Shown here piece by piece: positions 8,600 through 17,824 of a DNA stretch of 64,000 bases (within the stretch, counting starts at the first letter, position 1; every line of letters begins with the position of its first letter). This DNA comes from JBJYKD01 sp049310025 (GTDB lineage Bacteria > Bacillota > Thermosediminibacteria > Thermosediminibacterales > Tepidanaerobacteraceae). Location: contig NZ_JBJYKD010000005.1 in assembly GCF_049310025.1 (NCBI RefSeq), positions 62,001-126,000 of the forward strand, written 5' to 3'. The translations under genes and the position numbers were made by a program. Below the pieces are notes generated by a model, which did not search any database, was not told where the DNA came from, and saw nothing but the letters and a program-made list of their open reading frames with translations.

Positions 8600-9055
8600 T
8601 CATTCATCCAGAAATCTGAGAAGGTCTACTACTTCTTCACGGTTTCTGGATGTTTTTAACTTTAATAACAATTCTCTATTCTGAAAAACTGACATCAATT
8701 TCTTTAACAACTGAATTTGGTCATCGGGGTTCTTTATGGCAAGCATAATTACTATTTCCACATTCACCTCGTTTTCGGGGTTCCCCATCATTTTGAAAAC
8801 TACGGGCGTTTTTAGGGTGGCCACAGCTATGGCCGAATTGTTTACATGACTTCCATCGGTATGAGGTATTGCAACATAGATACCTTCACTTGGAAGACCC
8901 GTCGGATACTTTTCTTCTCTTTTAAGAACAGCATCTTTATATGTCTCTTTGACATACCCTTTTTTCTTCATTAAATTCCCCAGCTGACTTATAACATCAC
9001 TCCTTGATTCAGCTTTAAGATTTAGCACGATTAAATCTTTGTCCATAATTTTCAA
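8600..9055 (-). CDS. PTS EIIA subunit, fructose/galactitol (Ntr) type
   Basis: EIIA of the mannitol/fructose superfamily, 151 residues, with the phosphorylatable His65 in YVAIPHTDGSHV. It starts with TTG at 9055 preceded by GAGGTGAT. It is the first gene of the operon behind the sigma-54-type promoter at 9120-9137. It accepts phosphate from HPr and gives it to EIIB. Confidence 0.9.
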   Translation of the reverse strand: MKIMDKDLIVLNLKAESRSDVISQLGNLMKKKGYVKETYKDAVLKREEKYPTGLPSEGIYVAIPHTDGSHVNNSAIAVATLKTPVVFKMMGNPENEVNVEIVIMLAIKNPDDQIQLLKKLMSVFQNRELLLKLKTSRNREEVVDLLRFLDE

Positions 9056-9119
9056 GAACTATCACCTCATTGTCATCAAAAATCCATTGCATTGTGCTTT
9101 TTTGCTTGGTCAACTTATT

Positions 9120-9137
9120 AAGCAATTTATATGCCAA
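9120..9137 (-). promoter_or_regulatory. Sigma-54 (-24/-12) promoter of the PTS operon
   Basis: The minus strand reads TTGGCATATAAATTGCTT, with the diagnostic GG and GC separated by ten bases. It lies directly behind the stop codon of the LevR-type activator gene and about 55 bases before the predicted EIIA ribosome site. This is the expected arrangement for a PTS operon driven by a LevR-type activator. Confidence 0.8.
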
Positions 9138-12074
9138 TTACATTATCTGGCCAGCATTCAGAACTATTAAATCCCTGATTTCTCGGGAATTTGAGGCTTT
9201 TTTTATGGAATTTAACACTTCCTGGTTTAACAAAACTTTATACAAGCTCTTAAAGTAATCGCTTGAATCCGATTTATACGCTATCATAAATACCAGATCA
9301 ACCTTATGATCAGCTTCCCAAATTACAGCCCTTTTTAACTTTGCAATGGCGATGGCCGGTTTTGTAACATGGTTTGGTAGACCGTGAGGTATTGCTATAC
9401 CACCTTTCGATACCGTTTCACCCATTGCCTCTCTTTTGTATACATCAAGGAGAAACTCTTTTTCTACATAGCCGTACTTCTGCAACAAATCAACCAGCAT
9501 ATCAATGACGTCATTTTTTGTATATACATCAAGATCGTTTACTATCAACTCTTCTTTAACAAGCTCTTCAATTGAATATGTCGACTGTTTAAATGAACCC
9601 CAGATTATATTTTTAAGCCTGTTCATACCTTCTACCGTAAAGATTTCTTCCAAGGAAATATATGGGATATCTCCATCCATGGGGTTTATTGTCCCCACAT
9701 AAGCAATAATTTGCTTATGCTTCTTTATTCTGGATATTTGGCTATCCATTTCTTCAGAAGATATTACGCCAACCGGAATAACTTCTATATTTTCTGACAC
9801 TTCCTTCTTGAGAAAATCCTCAATATGGTTTTTCAATCGCAAAGCCGTACCTCTGCCCGTAATGCACACAGTAACAACGGCTTTTGGAATACTCGAATCT
9901 TGCACGGTTTTATAAGTTTTAAAATTATACATTTTGCTCTGCTCTAGGGCTGAAACGATTTCATCTAGTGTGGCATCCGGAAGTATGGCTCTTCTTACCG
10001 CCTCCAAAACCATGACTATGTCGACTCTGGCAACGGTTTTTACCGGGATTCCTGTCCTTTTTGTTATGATGTCTCCGAATGTTACCAGCGAACCCATATC
10101 CACCAGTAGAATACAACCCCTGCCCTCGTCTATCTTCCTTATAATATCAACCGTCCTGTCCAGTATCGACTCAGGGCTTTCATTTAAATCCATATCTATA
10201 CCAACGGCGTGATTTACGCCCAACAATTTGTTTGCTACATCGGCCAGTGCTGTGGCCACATGACCATGGCTTAAAATTACGACTTTGATTTTGTTTTTTC
10301 TCATATCCTTTTCTCTGGAAAACAATCTGAGATAAGTTGCCATAAAACCAATCTCATCTTCGGGAAGTTTAATATCAAGGCTTTTATTTATTTCTTCAGC
10401 CATGACTGCCGCCACTTTGTATTCCAGAGGATAATCCTTCTTGACTTTGTCAAGCTGTGGATTAATTATCTTTTTGCCCTCTTTTATTCTCTCATAGGTC
10501 GTATTAAGGTGTATCGCCAGGCAGTAATAAAGTTCGTCCTGTATATTTTCGAAATAATCCTTTGCTATCTTGAAAACCCTGTCAATAATCTCCGCAAATT
10601 CTTTGCCGATGATTTTGCCTAGGTCTGCCTTTGAAAGGTATGACTTTGATTTAATTCTGTTTGCAAATTTATTGAGCTGCGTCTCCACTTTGCTTCCGAT
10701 TATTTGGTATATTTCATCCGTGGCCAATCCTCTTCTCTTTAACTCTATAAACTTTTCTTCAATGTATTCGTAAATCTGCTCAGGTAAAGTATATCTATCC
10801 TGTATAATATTCACTTTGTTTGAAGCATCTGGAGTAACTATAAGCTCATGGGTGATATATTCTTCAAAATCGTAAATGAAATTGTCCGTCTTTTTAAGTT
10901 CTATGCTTACATAATGAGGCAGTTCTGAAACCCTTATTCGTATGATCTCACTTTTTTCGCCCATAGAGTTTAAAAATCCCCTGGCACACGCTACCTGAAT
11001 ATCACTCCTAAGCTGTCCAATATTTCCCGGACAATTGTAAACCATTAACGCTTTCACTGCGTCCGGGGAGACAATTACGGTTTTGTTCACCCTGGACGCT
11101 TCTTTTGCAAAGAAATGATTGATCAATTTGAAGCGTTCAGAAAGCGGCCTTTCATCCAATGACGGGAGTTCTATAACCATTGGGATTCTCCGCCTGAAAG
11201 TGATTAGCAGTGATGACTCGGGATTTTCTGTTGTAGCCGCTATTAACATGATCCTTGCGTTTCTCTCGTTTTCAGTATCTCCCAGTCGCCTGAAACGACC
11301 TCTGTCAAGAAGAAAAAACAGAATTTCCTGGCCCTCTCCGGGCAACCTGTGTATCTCATCGAGAAACAAAATGCCTCCATCTGCTTTTTCTACGAGGCCC
11401 TGCTTTTCTTTCTCCGCCCCGGTAAAAGCTCCTTTTTCATATCCAAAAAGCTGGGCCAACAAGAGCTGTGGATTATCAGCGTAATCAGCACAATTAAAGA
11501 CAACAAAAGGAGTATTATTTTTAAACCTGCCCGACTGGATACCGAATTTGTACATTGCTTCCGCCAATTGGGTTTTGCCGGTTCCGGATGGCCCCAAAAT
11601 CAGGGTGTGCAGGCCATTTGGGGGATACAGAATAGCCGCTTTTGCCTGGCTGATTTGAGTTCTCAGACTGCCGTCATATCCAATTATCTCTTCAAATGAC
11701 AACCGGTTTAAATTCTTATTCTTTTCCCCATCTGCATAGAGGCTTACATTCCATGATACATTTTCTGAAACTTTTCCTGTAGCAGACCCTTCTTTTAAAA
11801 TTTCTTCTACTACATATCTTGAAACCCTATATCCCTTGTCCTTTAGTTTTTTAGTTATCTGCCTTATTGAGGCATTATCGTGGACTGCACGTATATTTTC
11901 TATGTCCCTTATGATAAAAGGTCTTCTTCTTTCACGGGAATCCGGGATATTGTGTTCCAGTCTTAGCTGAGTAACTACTTCTCTCTTCACTTTCAATCTT
12001 TCAGCAATTTCTTTATCTGTTAAAGGGTTTTTCTTGTCTTCTTCCGCAATGATTTTTAAAAGCCTGTCCAGCAA
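9138..12074 (-). CDS. LevR-type sigma-54 activator with PTS-regulated domains
   Basis: Transcription activator of 978 residues. Order of parts: N-terminal DNA-binding region (1-75); AAA+ domain with Walker A GPSGTGKTQ near residue 160 and the sigma-54 contact loop GAFTGA near 215; a PRD with the conserved His in LAIHLNTTYERI; an EIIA-Man-like domain with LSHGHVATA; an EIIB-Gat-like part; and a C-terminal EIIA-Fru-like domain with IAIPHGLPNHV. Phosphorylation by HPr and the PTS should tune its activity to substrate flow. The TTG at 12074 is preferred because GAGGTGG lies before it. It probably activates the promoter at 9120 and perhaps its own at 12158. Confidence 0.9.
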   Translation of the reverse strand: MLDRLLKIIAEEDKKNPLTDKEIAERLKVKREVVTQLRLEHNIPDSRERRRPFIIRDIENIRAVHDNASIRQITKKLKDKGYRVSRYVVEEILKEGSATGKVSENVSWNVSLYADGEKNKNLNRLSFEEIIGYDGSLRTQISQAKAAILYPPNGLHTLILGPSGTGKTQLAEAMYKFGIQSGRFKNNTPFVVFNCADYADNPQLLLAQLFGYEKGAFTGAEKEKQGLVEKADGGILFLDEIHRLPGEGQEILFFLLDRGRFRRLGDTENERNARIMLIAATTENPESSLLITFRRRIPMVIELPSLDERPLSERFKLINHFFAKEASRVNKTVIVSPDAVKALMVYNCPGNIGQLRSDIQVACARGFLNSMGEKSEIIRIRVSELPHYVSIELKKTDNFIYDFEEYITHELIVTPDASNKVNIIQDRYTLPEQIYEYIEEKFIELKRRGLATDEIYQIIGSKVETQLNKFANRIKSKSYLSKADLGKIIGKEFAEIIDRVFKIAKDYFENIQDELYYCLAIHLNTTYERIKEGKKIINPQLDKVKKDYPLEYKVAAVMAEEINKSLDIKLPEDEIGFMATYLRLFSREKDMRKNKIKVVILSHGHVATALADVANKLLGVNHAVGIDMDLNESPESILDRTVDIIRKIDEGRGCILLVDMGSLVTFGDIITKRTGIPVKTVARVDIVMVLEAVRRAILPDATLDEIVSALEQSKMYNFKTYKTVQDSSIPKAVVTVCITGRGTALRLKNHIEDFLKKEVSENIEVIPVGVISSEEMDSQISRIKKHKQIIAYVGTINPMDGDIPYISLEEIFTVEGMNRLKNIIWGSFKQSTYSIEELVKEELIVNDLDVYTKNDVIDMLVDLLQKYGYVEKEFLLDVYKREAMGETVSKGGIAIPHGLPNHVTKPAIAIAKLKRAVIWEADHKVDLVFMIAYKSDSSDYFKSLYKVLLNQEVLNSIKKASNSREIRDLIVLNAGQIM

Positions 12075-12157
12075 AACAACCACCTCACACACTGCATGTC
12101 ATGTTTTATTAATTATAACATTGTGTTGGGATATGTGGCCTGTTTTGTATTTAAATT

Positions 12158-12175
12158 AAGCAAATTTCCTGCCAG
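12158..12175 (-). promoter_or_regulatory. Sigma-54-type promoter in front of the LevR-type gene
   Basis: CTGGCAGGAAATTTGCTT on the minus strand, again GG-N10-GC, about 85 bases upstream of the start codon. It suggests that the activator gene is itself sigma-54 dependent and possibly self-activated. A TATAAT without a good -35 lies closer to the gene and could give basal transcription. Confidence 0.6.
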
Positions 12176-12258
12176 ACTGATCATTTCTTAAACGAACAAA
12201 CAAATTCCTACATCAACCAAACCAATACGAAAACATGTCAGGCTAGTTCCGTAAATAC

Positions 12259-12290
12259 AAAAAAAGATAGGTTTTCTGTTTTCCCTATCT
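12259..12290 (-). terminator. Terminator of the murJ operon
   Basis: AGATAGG and CCTATCT form a seven-pair stem (12265-12271 with 12284-12290), followed on the minus strand by seven T. It separates the murJ operon from the LevR-type gene. Confidence 0.8.
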
Positions 12291-12325
12291 CTATTAAAGG
12301 TATGGTAAATACACATTTTGTTTAT

Positions 12326-12763
12326 TTAAAAAAGCCGTTCCATTAAATCGTGCAGCCTCTCAAAACCAAGGCCCGCAAAAAACCAGAATGGGGCGTAATC
12401 AAGCCGAATTAAGCCGTCCATGCTGAAAAGTCTGTGGCCGTAATCCCAGGGACAGAGACCAGTGAGAGTCCGCAACGTCAGCCCGCTGAAATACTCCAGT
12501 ATGAAAATAAATCCCGTCCACACGATACCCCTTATCCACCACGGCACCGACCTTATCCTGTCATGGACGGGCTCCAGAAACACCGCCATTCCGTAAATGG
12601 GAAACATCCATAGATACGTCCATGCCACAAGCGTTGGATCGCCCCTTAAGATGGAGCCCGTTCCTGTAAATATTATTTCAATCATCCATCCGGCAAAACC
12701 GTATATCAGAAAATGGTACAGCTTTTGTCTCATGAAACTAGTTTTCCCGCACAAAGCCTGCAT
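12326..12763 (-). CDS. CmpB-like (PF06541) membrane protein
   Basis: Membrane protein of 145 residues with about four hydrophobic segments. The motif CPWDYGHRLFSMDGLIRLDY resembles the W-D-Y...F...G.I.L signature of the putative ABC-transporter type IV family PF06541, whose function is unknown. Its start ATG overlaps the murJ stop codon (TAATG), so it is translationally coupled to murJ. An alternative start is the ATG ten codons later. The coupling hints at a role in envelope lipid or precursor handling, but this is inference. Confidence 0.65.
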   Translation of the reverse strand: MQALCGKTSFMRQKLYHFLIYGFAGWMIEIIFTGTGSILRGDPTLVAWTYLWMFPIYGMAVFLEPVHDRIRSVPWWIRGIVWTGFIFILEYFSGLTLRTLTGLCPWDYGHRLFSMDGLIRLDYAPFWFFAGLGFERLHDLMERLF

Positions 12764-14364
12764 TACTTATGGCGCTGTAAATTTCTTAACACCCTTACCG
12801 CCCATGACAGTTCATCCATTTTCAGCAAAAAGCCCACCAGCACATAGACAGTAGCCCCCGCCAGAATGGCGGTTCCCAGGTCCAGGGCCTGAAATAACAT
12901 ATCCTGCGGCACAAAGATGGAACTCATGTATGAATATATAAAATAAACCGAAACTCCCATAACCGCACATGCCGCCGCCGACTTGATGAAACCCGTCAGA
13001 ATTCTCCTTCCGCCTATATTCCCTATCTTTTTCCTCAGGCTGTAAAAAAGCAGGAGTGTCCCAACTATGGCTGAAATGCTGGTGGCAAGAGCCAGGCCCC
13101 CCATGCCCATAAACCTCACCAGTATCAGGTTTAAAATAATGTTTACGGCCATGGCCAAAGCCCCGTTTATCATCGGGGTCTTTGTGTCCTGGAGCGAATA
13201 AAAGCCGCGGCTCAGGACGTCCCTCAGGCCAAACCCCACCATACCCACCGAGTAATACATAAGCGCCGTGGCAGTCATAAATGTGGCCCTTTCGTCAAAG
13301 GCTCCCCTCTCGAAGAGAAATCTTACGATGGGCACCCTCAGCACCACGGCCCCTACCGTCATGGGCATGATGACGGCTGCGACAAAACCCACGGCCCGCC
13401 CCAGGGCATTTTTAAAGCCCTCCATATCCTGCTTTGCCGAAAGTTTTGAGAGGGCGGGATAAACCACCGTGGCTACGGACACGGAAAAAAGCCCGAAGGC
13501 AAAGGCATTGAGCCTGCTGGCGAAGTTGAGGGCGGCGATACTGCCTTCGGCCAGGCCCGACGCCAGTATCCTGTCCACCAGGGTATTCAACTGACCCACG
13601 CCGGTGCCCACCACCACGGGTATCACCAGCACTCCCATGTGAATTAAGTCCCCATCTGTAAAATCCAGCTTGAGCAACAGCCGGAATCCCTTTTTTACCG
13701 CCGCAGGCAGTTGCACGGCCGCCTGCGCAAAAGCGGCCGCCACCGACGCCACCACAAGACCCCGGACCCCGACAATGGAACTTGCCAGAAGGGCGCCTAT
13801 AATGATGAAGTTATACGGAATGCCTATGAGGGCCGGTGTGGCAAACTCCCGGCGGGACTGCAAAAAGCCGGTGAGTATATTGGACAGGCCCACAAACACG
13901 CAGATAAACATGGTAATGCGTGTAAGAGACGCCGCCAGCGCCAGGGTCTCGCCGGTAAAGCCCATGGCCACCAGCTTGACCAGCGGTCTTGCAAATATCG
14001 CCCCCAAAAGACTTACTACAGCCGATATGACCAGGACCACGTTAAAAAGATTGGCGGCAAATTCCGCCGCTTTTCTTTCACCATTCCTTGTCTCGATGTC
14101 GGAATAGACCGGTATAAATGTAGTGGAAAGAGCCCCCGCCACCGTGGCAAACACCACCGCCGGTACTGTCAGCGACACATAATACGCGTCGGATACGTGG
14201 GTGGCCCCGAATTTCATGCCTATCAAAAGCTCGCGGAAAAAACCCAGGACTTTGGAGACAAGCGTCCCCAGCATTACAATGGCGGCCGCTCTGGCCGCCC
14301 TGTTTGCACTGTATTCAATTCCGGTTGCCTCCACGCCTTCTGTCTTAAAGCCTTCCTTTATCAA
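12763..14364 (-). CDS. murJ: Lipid II flippase MurJ/MviN family
   Basis: Polytopic membrane protein of 533 residues with about 14 hydrophobic helices and the conserved early segment GFFRELLIGMKFGAT followed by DAYYVSLTVP. It is expected to flip lipid-linked peptidoglycan or related precursors across the membrane. The TTG start at 14364 has AAAGGAG nine bases upstream. It heads a two-gene unit with the CmpB-like protein and has a promoter at 14503-14531 with a leader of about 130 nt. The presence of manC and S-layer genes leaves open that it serves another polysaccharide. Confidence 0.88.
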   Translation of the reverse strand: MIKEGFKTEGVEATGIEYSANRAARAAAIVMLGTLVSKVLGFFRELLIGMKFGATHVSDAYYVSLTVPAVVFATVAGALSTTFIPVYSDIETRNGERKAAEFAANLFNVVLVISAVVSLLGAIFARPLVKLVAMGFTGETLALAASLTRITMFICVFVGLSNILTGFLQSRREFATPALIGIPYNFIIIGALLASSIVGVRGLVVASVAAAFAQAAVQLPAAVKKGFRLLLKLDFTDGDLIHMGVLVIPVVVGTGVGQLNTLVDRILASGLAEGSIAALNFASRLNAFAFGLFSVSVATVVYPALSKLSAKQDMEGFKNALGRAVGFVAAVIMPMTVGAVVLRVPIVRFLFERGAFDERATFMTATALMYYSVGMVGFGLRDVLSRGFYSLQDTKTPMINGALAMAVNIILNLILVRFMGMGGLALATSISAIVGTLLLFYSLRKKIGNIGGRRILTGFIKSAAACAVMGVSVYFIYSYMSSIFVPQDMLFQALDLGTAILAGATVYVLVGFLLKMDELSWAVRVLRNLQRHK

Positions 14365-14497
14365 CCAGACCGACTCCTTTTAGCAAGTTAGCTTTGTGAC
14401 CCCACTGTCTCGCCGATCTCTTTAAGAAAGCTTCCGCCTTGGTTTTATCGCCCTCGCTCTGGAATTTCTGCTTTACGAAAGGGTGCGAATCTTACGT
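14365..14497 (-). other. murJ leader: possible structured RNA or gene remnant
   Basis: About 130 nt between promoter and murJ. One minus-strand frame is open for 48 codons (from the TAA near 14490 to the TAA near 14348), with ordinary codon use and no ATG. Its product is basic and helical and was not recognised. The same bases contain ACAAAGCTA and GCTAAAAGG, which faintly resemble the 3' part of c-di-GMP-I riboswitches. Neither reading can be settled by eye. Confidence 0.25.
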
Positions 14498-14502
14498 TTC
14501 TT

Positions 14503-14531
14503 ATTGTATTATTTTATTTCATACTTAGCAA
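14503..14531 (-). promoter_or_regulatory. Promoter of murJ
   Basis: On the minus strand TTGCTA, 17 bases, TACAAT. The predicted transcript starts near 14496. Confidence 0.5.
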
Positions 14532-14846
14532 GTTTAATTTTTTATAAACTATATGTTTATTTTATTGATGCCGTCACTTATAGACTATCTTGATAAAGTT
14601 TCACTATGAAGAACGAGGTGCGGTTACCTGATGTCAAAGTAACAACTAAAAAGGCTTTTAAAACCCATTTAGCTATGGCAATGTATAGAATTCCATACTA
14701 AAGAGGAAGGCTTCTTGAAAAACTTAAAAGGTCATCATCCTCCAATAAAATTAAGTTGAAAAAAACAAATACTCATCGGAAGGACGGACGATGACCCTAT
14801 AAAAATCCAGATTAAAATTTCATAATTTAACATAAACGTTACCTTT
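14532..14846. other. Non-coding spacer between TRAP operon and murJ
   Basis: AT-rich, with no recognisable gene. It contains the long-loop hairpin at 14730-14796, described separately. A 31-codon plus-strand ATG frame from about 14607 has no family resemblance. Confidence 0.3.
14730..14796 (-). terminator. Long-loop inverted repeat behind the TRAP operon
   Basis: GGTCATCATCC (14730-14740) and GGACGATGACC (14786-14796) pair at 10 of 11 positions across a 45-base loop. On the minus strand the second arm is followed by CTTTTAAGTTTTTC. It may end the TRAP operon; the long loop makes this uncertain. Confidence 0.4.
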
Positions 14847-16136
14847 TTAGTAAAACAGTTCAACAAGACCGGTCGATAATACCGGAACAAATGTTATTAG
14901 TATTAAACACAATAATAAAAGTAGATAGAATGGAATTGCCTCTTTGATAAAGTCTTTGATTTTGCATTTTGTAATTCCGCATGTTACGAACATAAGTGTT
15001 CCCATCGGTGGAGTTAAGCAACCAATAGCCAAGTTAAATATAAATATCATAGCAAAGTGAATTTCATTGATGCCGTATGCCGCCGCAACAGGTGCCAATA
15101 ATGGAGCCAATACGATCATTGCCGCATTACCTTCGATAAACATGCCGACGATAATTAAAAATGTATTCACTGCGATAAGAAATATATACTTATTAGAAAT
15201 CATGTTAACGATCCATTCCGTAACTTGTTGAGGAACGCGTTCCTTGGTTAGTATCCATGCAAAAGCAGACGCTGCGCCGACGATAAGCATTATGGAAGCG
15301 GTCCCGGTGATGGTTTCTTTTATACCATTTATAATATCTGCAAACTTCATTTCACGGTATATCATACCGAGCAATAGAGAATATACGATTGCAACGGACC
15401 CCGCTTCCGTTGGTGTAAATATACCAAGTCTTATACCCCCTATGATTACAACAGGTAAAAAAAGCGGTAATGCAGCATTTCCCAACGTGCGAAGGACATT
15501 ATTAAATGTTATCTCCGTTTGACGAACAGTTCCGTATCCACGTTTTTTAGAAATAATCGCTACAAGTACCATCATAGAAACACATAGCAAAAGTCCCGGG
15601 CCTATACCGGCTATGAATAATTTCCCTATGGAAACATTTGTTATAGATCCATAAATAATCATTGCAATACCCGGTGGTATTAGCGGTGTAATAATGGCAG
15701 AAGTAGCAGTAACAACCGATGAAAACTCCTTTGAGAAGCCTTTTTTCTCCATCTCCGGCACCAACATTTTTGCTTCCATCGCGGCATCCGCAAGATTAGA
15801 TCCCGAAAGTCCACCCATTAGAGTTGATAACAATACATTCACCTGGGCAAGGCCCCCTGTCATGTTGCCCGTAACCACCTCACAAAAGTCCATAATTCTC
15901 TTGGTAACTCCGGTATAATTCATGAATACACCGGCGCAAATAAAAAACGGAACAGCAAGGAGAGGTATACTCTCAATACCCGCGATTACGCGTTGCGCGA
16001 TAATTTGCGTTGGGATATTCGGTGTAAGAGCAAAATACACGACTGAACCGGCTAGAATTGAAGCAAAAACCGGAACTTTTAAAAATAATAGTACGAGCAT
16101 AATTACAGCCGCAAGGCCGATAACACTAATATTCAA
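14847..16136 (-). CDS. dctM: TRAP transporter large permease (DctM type)
   Basis: Large membrane subunit of a tripartite ATP-independent periplasmic-type transporter, 429 residues with about 11-12 hydrophobic segments. Family features include GSNLADAAMEAKMLVPEMEKKG, split here as GSNLADAA and MLVPEM, and FNLAIGCLTPPMGT near the C-terminus. It couples sodium flow to import of an organic acid. It lies two bases behind the small permease gene. Confidence 0.92.
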   Translation of the reverse strand: MNISVIGLAAVIMLVLLFLKVPVFASILAGSVVYFALTPNIPTQIIAQRVIAGIESIPLLAVPFFICAGVFMNYTGVTKRIMDFCEVVTGNMTGGLAQVNVLLSTLMGGLSGSNLADAAMEAKMLVPEMEKKGFSKEFSSVVTATSAIITPLIPPGIAMIIYGSITNVSIGKLFIAGIGPGLLLCVSMMVLVAIISKKRGYGTVRQTEITFNNVLRTLGNAALPLFLPVVIIGGIRLGIFTPTEAGSVAIVYSLLLGMIYREMKFADIINGIKETITGTASIMLIVGAASAFAWILTKERVPQQVTEWIVNMISNKYIFLIAVNTFLIIVGMFIEGNAAMIVLAPLLAPVAAAYGINEIHFAMIFIFNLAIGCLTPPMGTLMFVTCGITKCKIKDFIKEAIPFYLLLLLCLILITFVPVLSTGLVELFY

Positions 16137-16138
16137 GA

Positions 16139-16642
16139 TTACACACCGCCCTCAAAATCGTATTTCTTTGATAATATTGTCATTACTACGATTAAAGTGT
16201 AGTTGATCATCATCAATACACAGCCTATAGGAAGCGCTGCATAGATTATTGAATATGGGATATCCAATACATTTGTTGTCCTTTTTGTATAAAATAACTG
16301 TTCTGCAAGCTTTGCTCCGTGAATCATTAAGTAAATGAGCACAAACATAACTACAAAATATCCCAGTACCTCTATTATCTTTTTTAAATATGGCGGCAGA
16401 CGATCCACCACAAATTCGATAGCAACATGACTACCGCTTCGAAATGCGGCACTGGTTCCGAAAAAAACTAACCATACAAAACACCAAAGCTGAACTTCTT
16501 CCTCCCATACAAAAGGCCTGTTAAAAAAATAGCGCATTAAAACACCTAAAAACGTGATAATAATAAGCGTAATTAATGATAACCCGGAAATTAAAAGATC
16601 TATATTTAATAAATATATAAGTTTGTTTTTTCTCACCCTCAT
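16139..16642 (-). CDS. dctQ: TRAP transporter small permease (DctQ type)
   Basis: Small membrane subunit of 167 residues with four hydrophobic helices and the family stretch RPFVWEEEVQLWCFVWLVFFG (first part RPFVWEEE). The start at 16642 was chosen because GGGGTG lies just upstream; the longer frame adds 20 unlike residues. It bridges the binding protein and DctM. Confidence 0.88.
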   Translation of the reverse strand: MRVRKNKLIYLLNIDLLISGLSLITLIIITFLGVLMRYFFNRPFVWEEEVQLWCFVWLVFFGTSAAFRSGSHVAIEFVVDRLPPYLKKIIEVLGYFVVMFVLIYLMIHGAKLAEQLFYTKRTTNVLDIPYSIIYAALPIGCVLMMINYTLIVVMTILSKKYDFEGGV

Positions 16643-16715
16643 ATTCACCCCTTTTATATATAATCCGGAGGCACCTGCCGCCTCCGGATACTGATAACCC
16701 ACTTTTTCAATATAA

Positions 16716-17759
16716 TTACTTCATTGCATCTTTTACAGTATCGTACAGTCCCGGGGACCATATTGATGTAAACTCTGGGAGAGAATAAAAAGCTCTTGCA
16801 GCCTCTTTGAACTCTGATATATCAGGCTCTATAACTTTGACGCCTTCAGCTTTCAGCTTTTCCAATGTTTCCTGTGTTACCTCTTCTTGAATCTTATTGT
16901 TATACACACCCGCCTCATTGCCCGTTTCAATTAAAAGCTTTTGCTGTTCTGGCGAGAGTGAATCAAAGAATTTGACCCCGCAAATCCAGGTAGTAAAGTT
17001 TTTAACATGTCCAGTTAATGTCAAATATTTAGCAACTTCATGGAATTTACCGTTATAAAGAACCGGTAACGGATTTTCCAATCCATCAATTGTACCCTGT
17101 TGAAGAGCTGTATAAACTTCACCCAGCGGCATGGGGGTCGGCGTGGCACCTAATACTTCAAAACCTTTAATTTGAATTGTATTGTTAGGAACACGAATCT
17201 TCATGCCTTTAAGGTCTGCTACGGTTTTTACAGGCTTTTTTGTAAGCAAGTGGCGTTCCCCGTAAATCCAGTTAGCCGTCAGCAGCTTCAGACCCTTTCT
17301 TTCAAGGATGGTAGATTGCCCTTTCCACCAATCACTATTCACCAATTTCCAGCACTGCTCCCAGCTATCGAAAAGATATGGCCCAAACGTAATACCGAAA
17401 TCCGGCACCCCACGGTCGGCATAGAATGCTCCGTCAGCCAGTGTAATAACTGAAGAACCTGCCAGCATTTGGTCTATAAGATCATTTTTGGACCCAAGCT
17501 GGCTTGAAGGGAACAGTTCGACTTTAATACTTCCATTACTTTTTTCTTCCAATAACCTTTTCCACTCTTTACATGCAAGGTCCACCGGCTCACCAGGGTT
17601 ATTTTCATAACCTATCTGAATAACCACCGGTTTAGTTTCTTCTGCAGACTGAGATGTCCCCGATTGGTTATTTTCTTTTGATGTTGAAGAAGATCCGCAT
17701 GCAGTAAGTAAAGACAGTGCAATTAAGCTCACCAGCAAAACGGCGATAAATTTTTTCAT
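16716..17759 (-). CDS. dctP: TRAP transporter substrate-binding lipoprotein (DctP type)
   Basis: Extracytoplasmic solute-binding protein of 347 residues. The signal peptide ends in a lipobox LLTAC, so it is lipid-anchored as usual in Firmicutes. The DctP pattern is visible in KLLTANWIYGERHLLTKKPV and LKGMKIRVPNN, which contains the Arg that binds the substrate carboxylate. The start at 17759 has a GGGGGG ribosome site. Substrate: probably a sugar acid or other carboxylate, given the dehydrogenase upstream (inference). Confidence 0.9.
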   Translation of the reverse strand: MKKFIAVLLVSLIALSLLTACGSSSTSKENNQSGTSQSAEETKPVVIQIGYENNPGEPVDLACKEWKRLLEEKSNGSIKVELFPSSQLGSKNDLIDQMLAGSSVITLADGAFYADRGVPDFGITFGPYLFDSWEQCWKLVNSDWWKGQSTILERKGLKLLTANWIYGERHLLTKKPVKTVADLKGMKIRVPNNTIQIKGFEVLGATPTPMPLGEVYTALQQGTIDGLENPLPVLYNGKFHEVAKYLTLTGHVKNFTTWICGVKFFDSLSPEQQKLLIETGNEAGVYNNKIQEEVTQETLEKLKAEGVKVIEPDISEFKEAARAFYSLPEFTSIWSPGLYDTVKDAMK

Positions 17760-17824
17760 AGTTTTTCCCCCCATATTTTAAATTTTAATTGAACTGTGCC
17801 ATCGGCACAATTTAAGGCTCTGAT

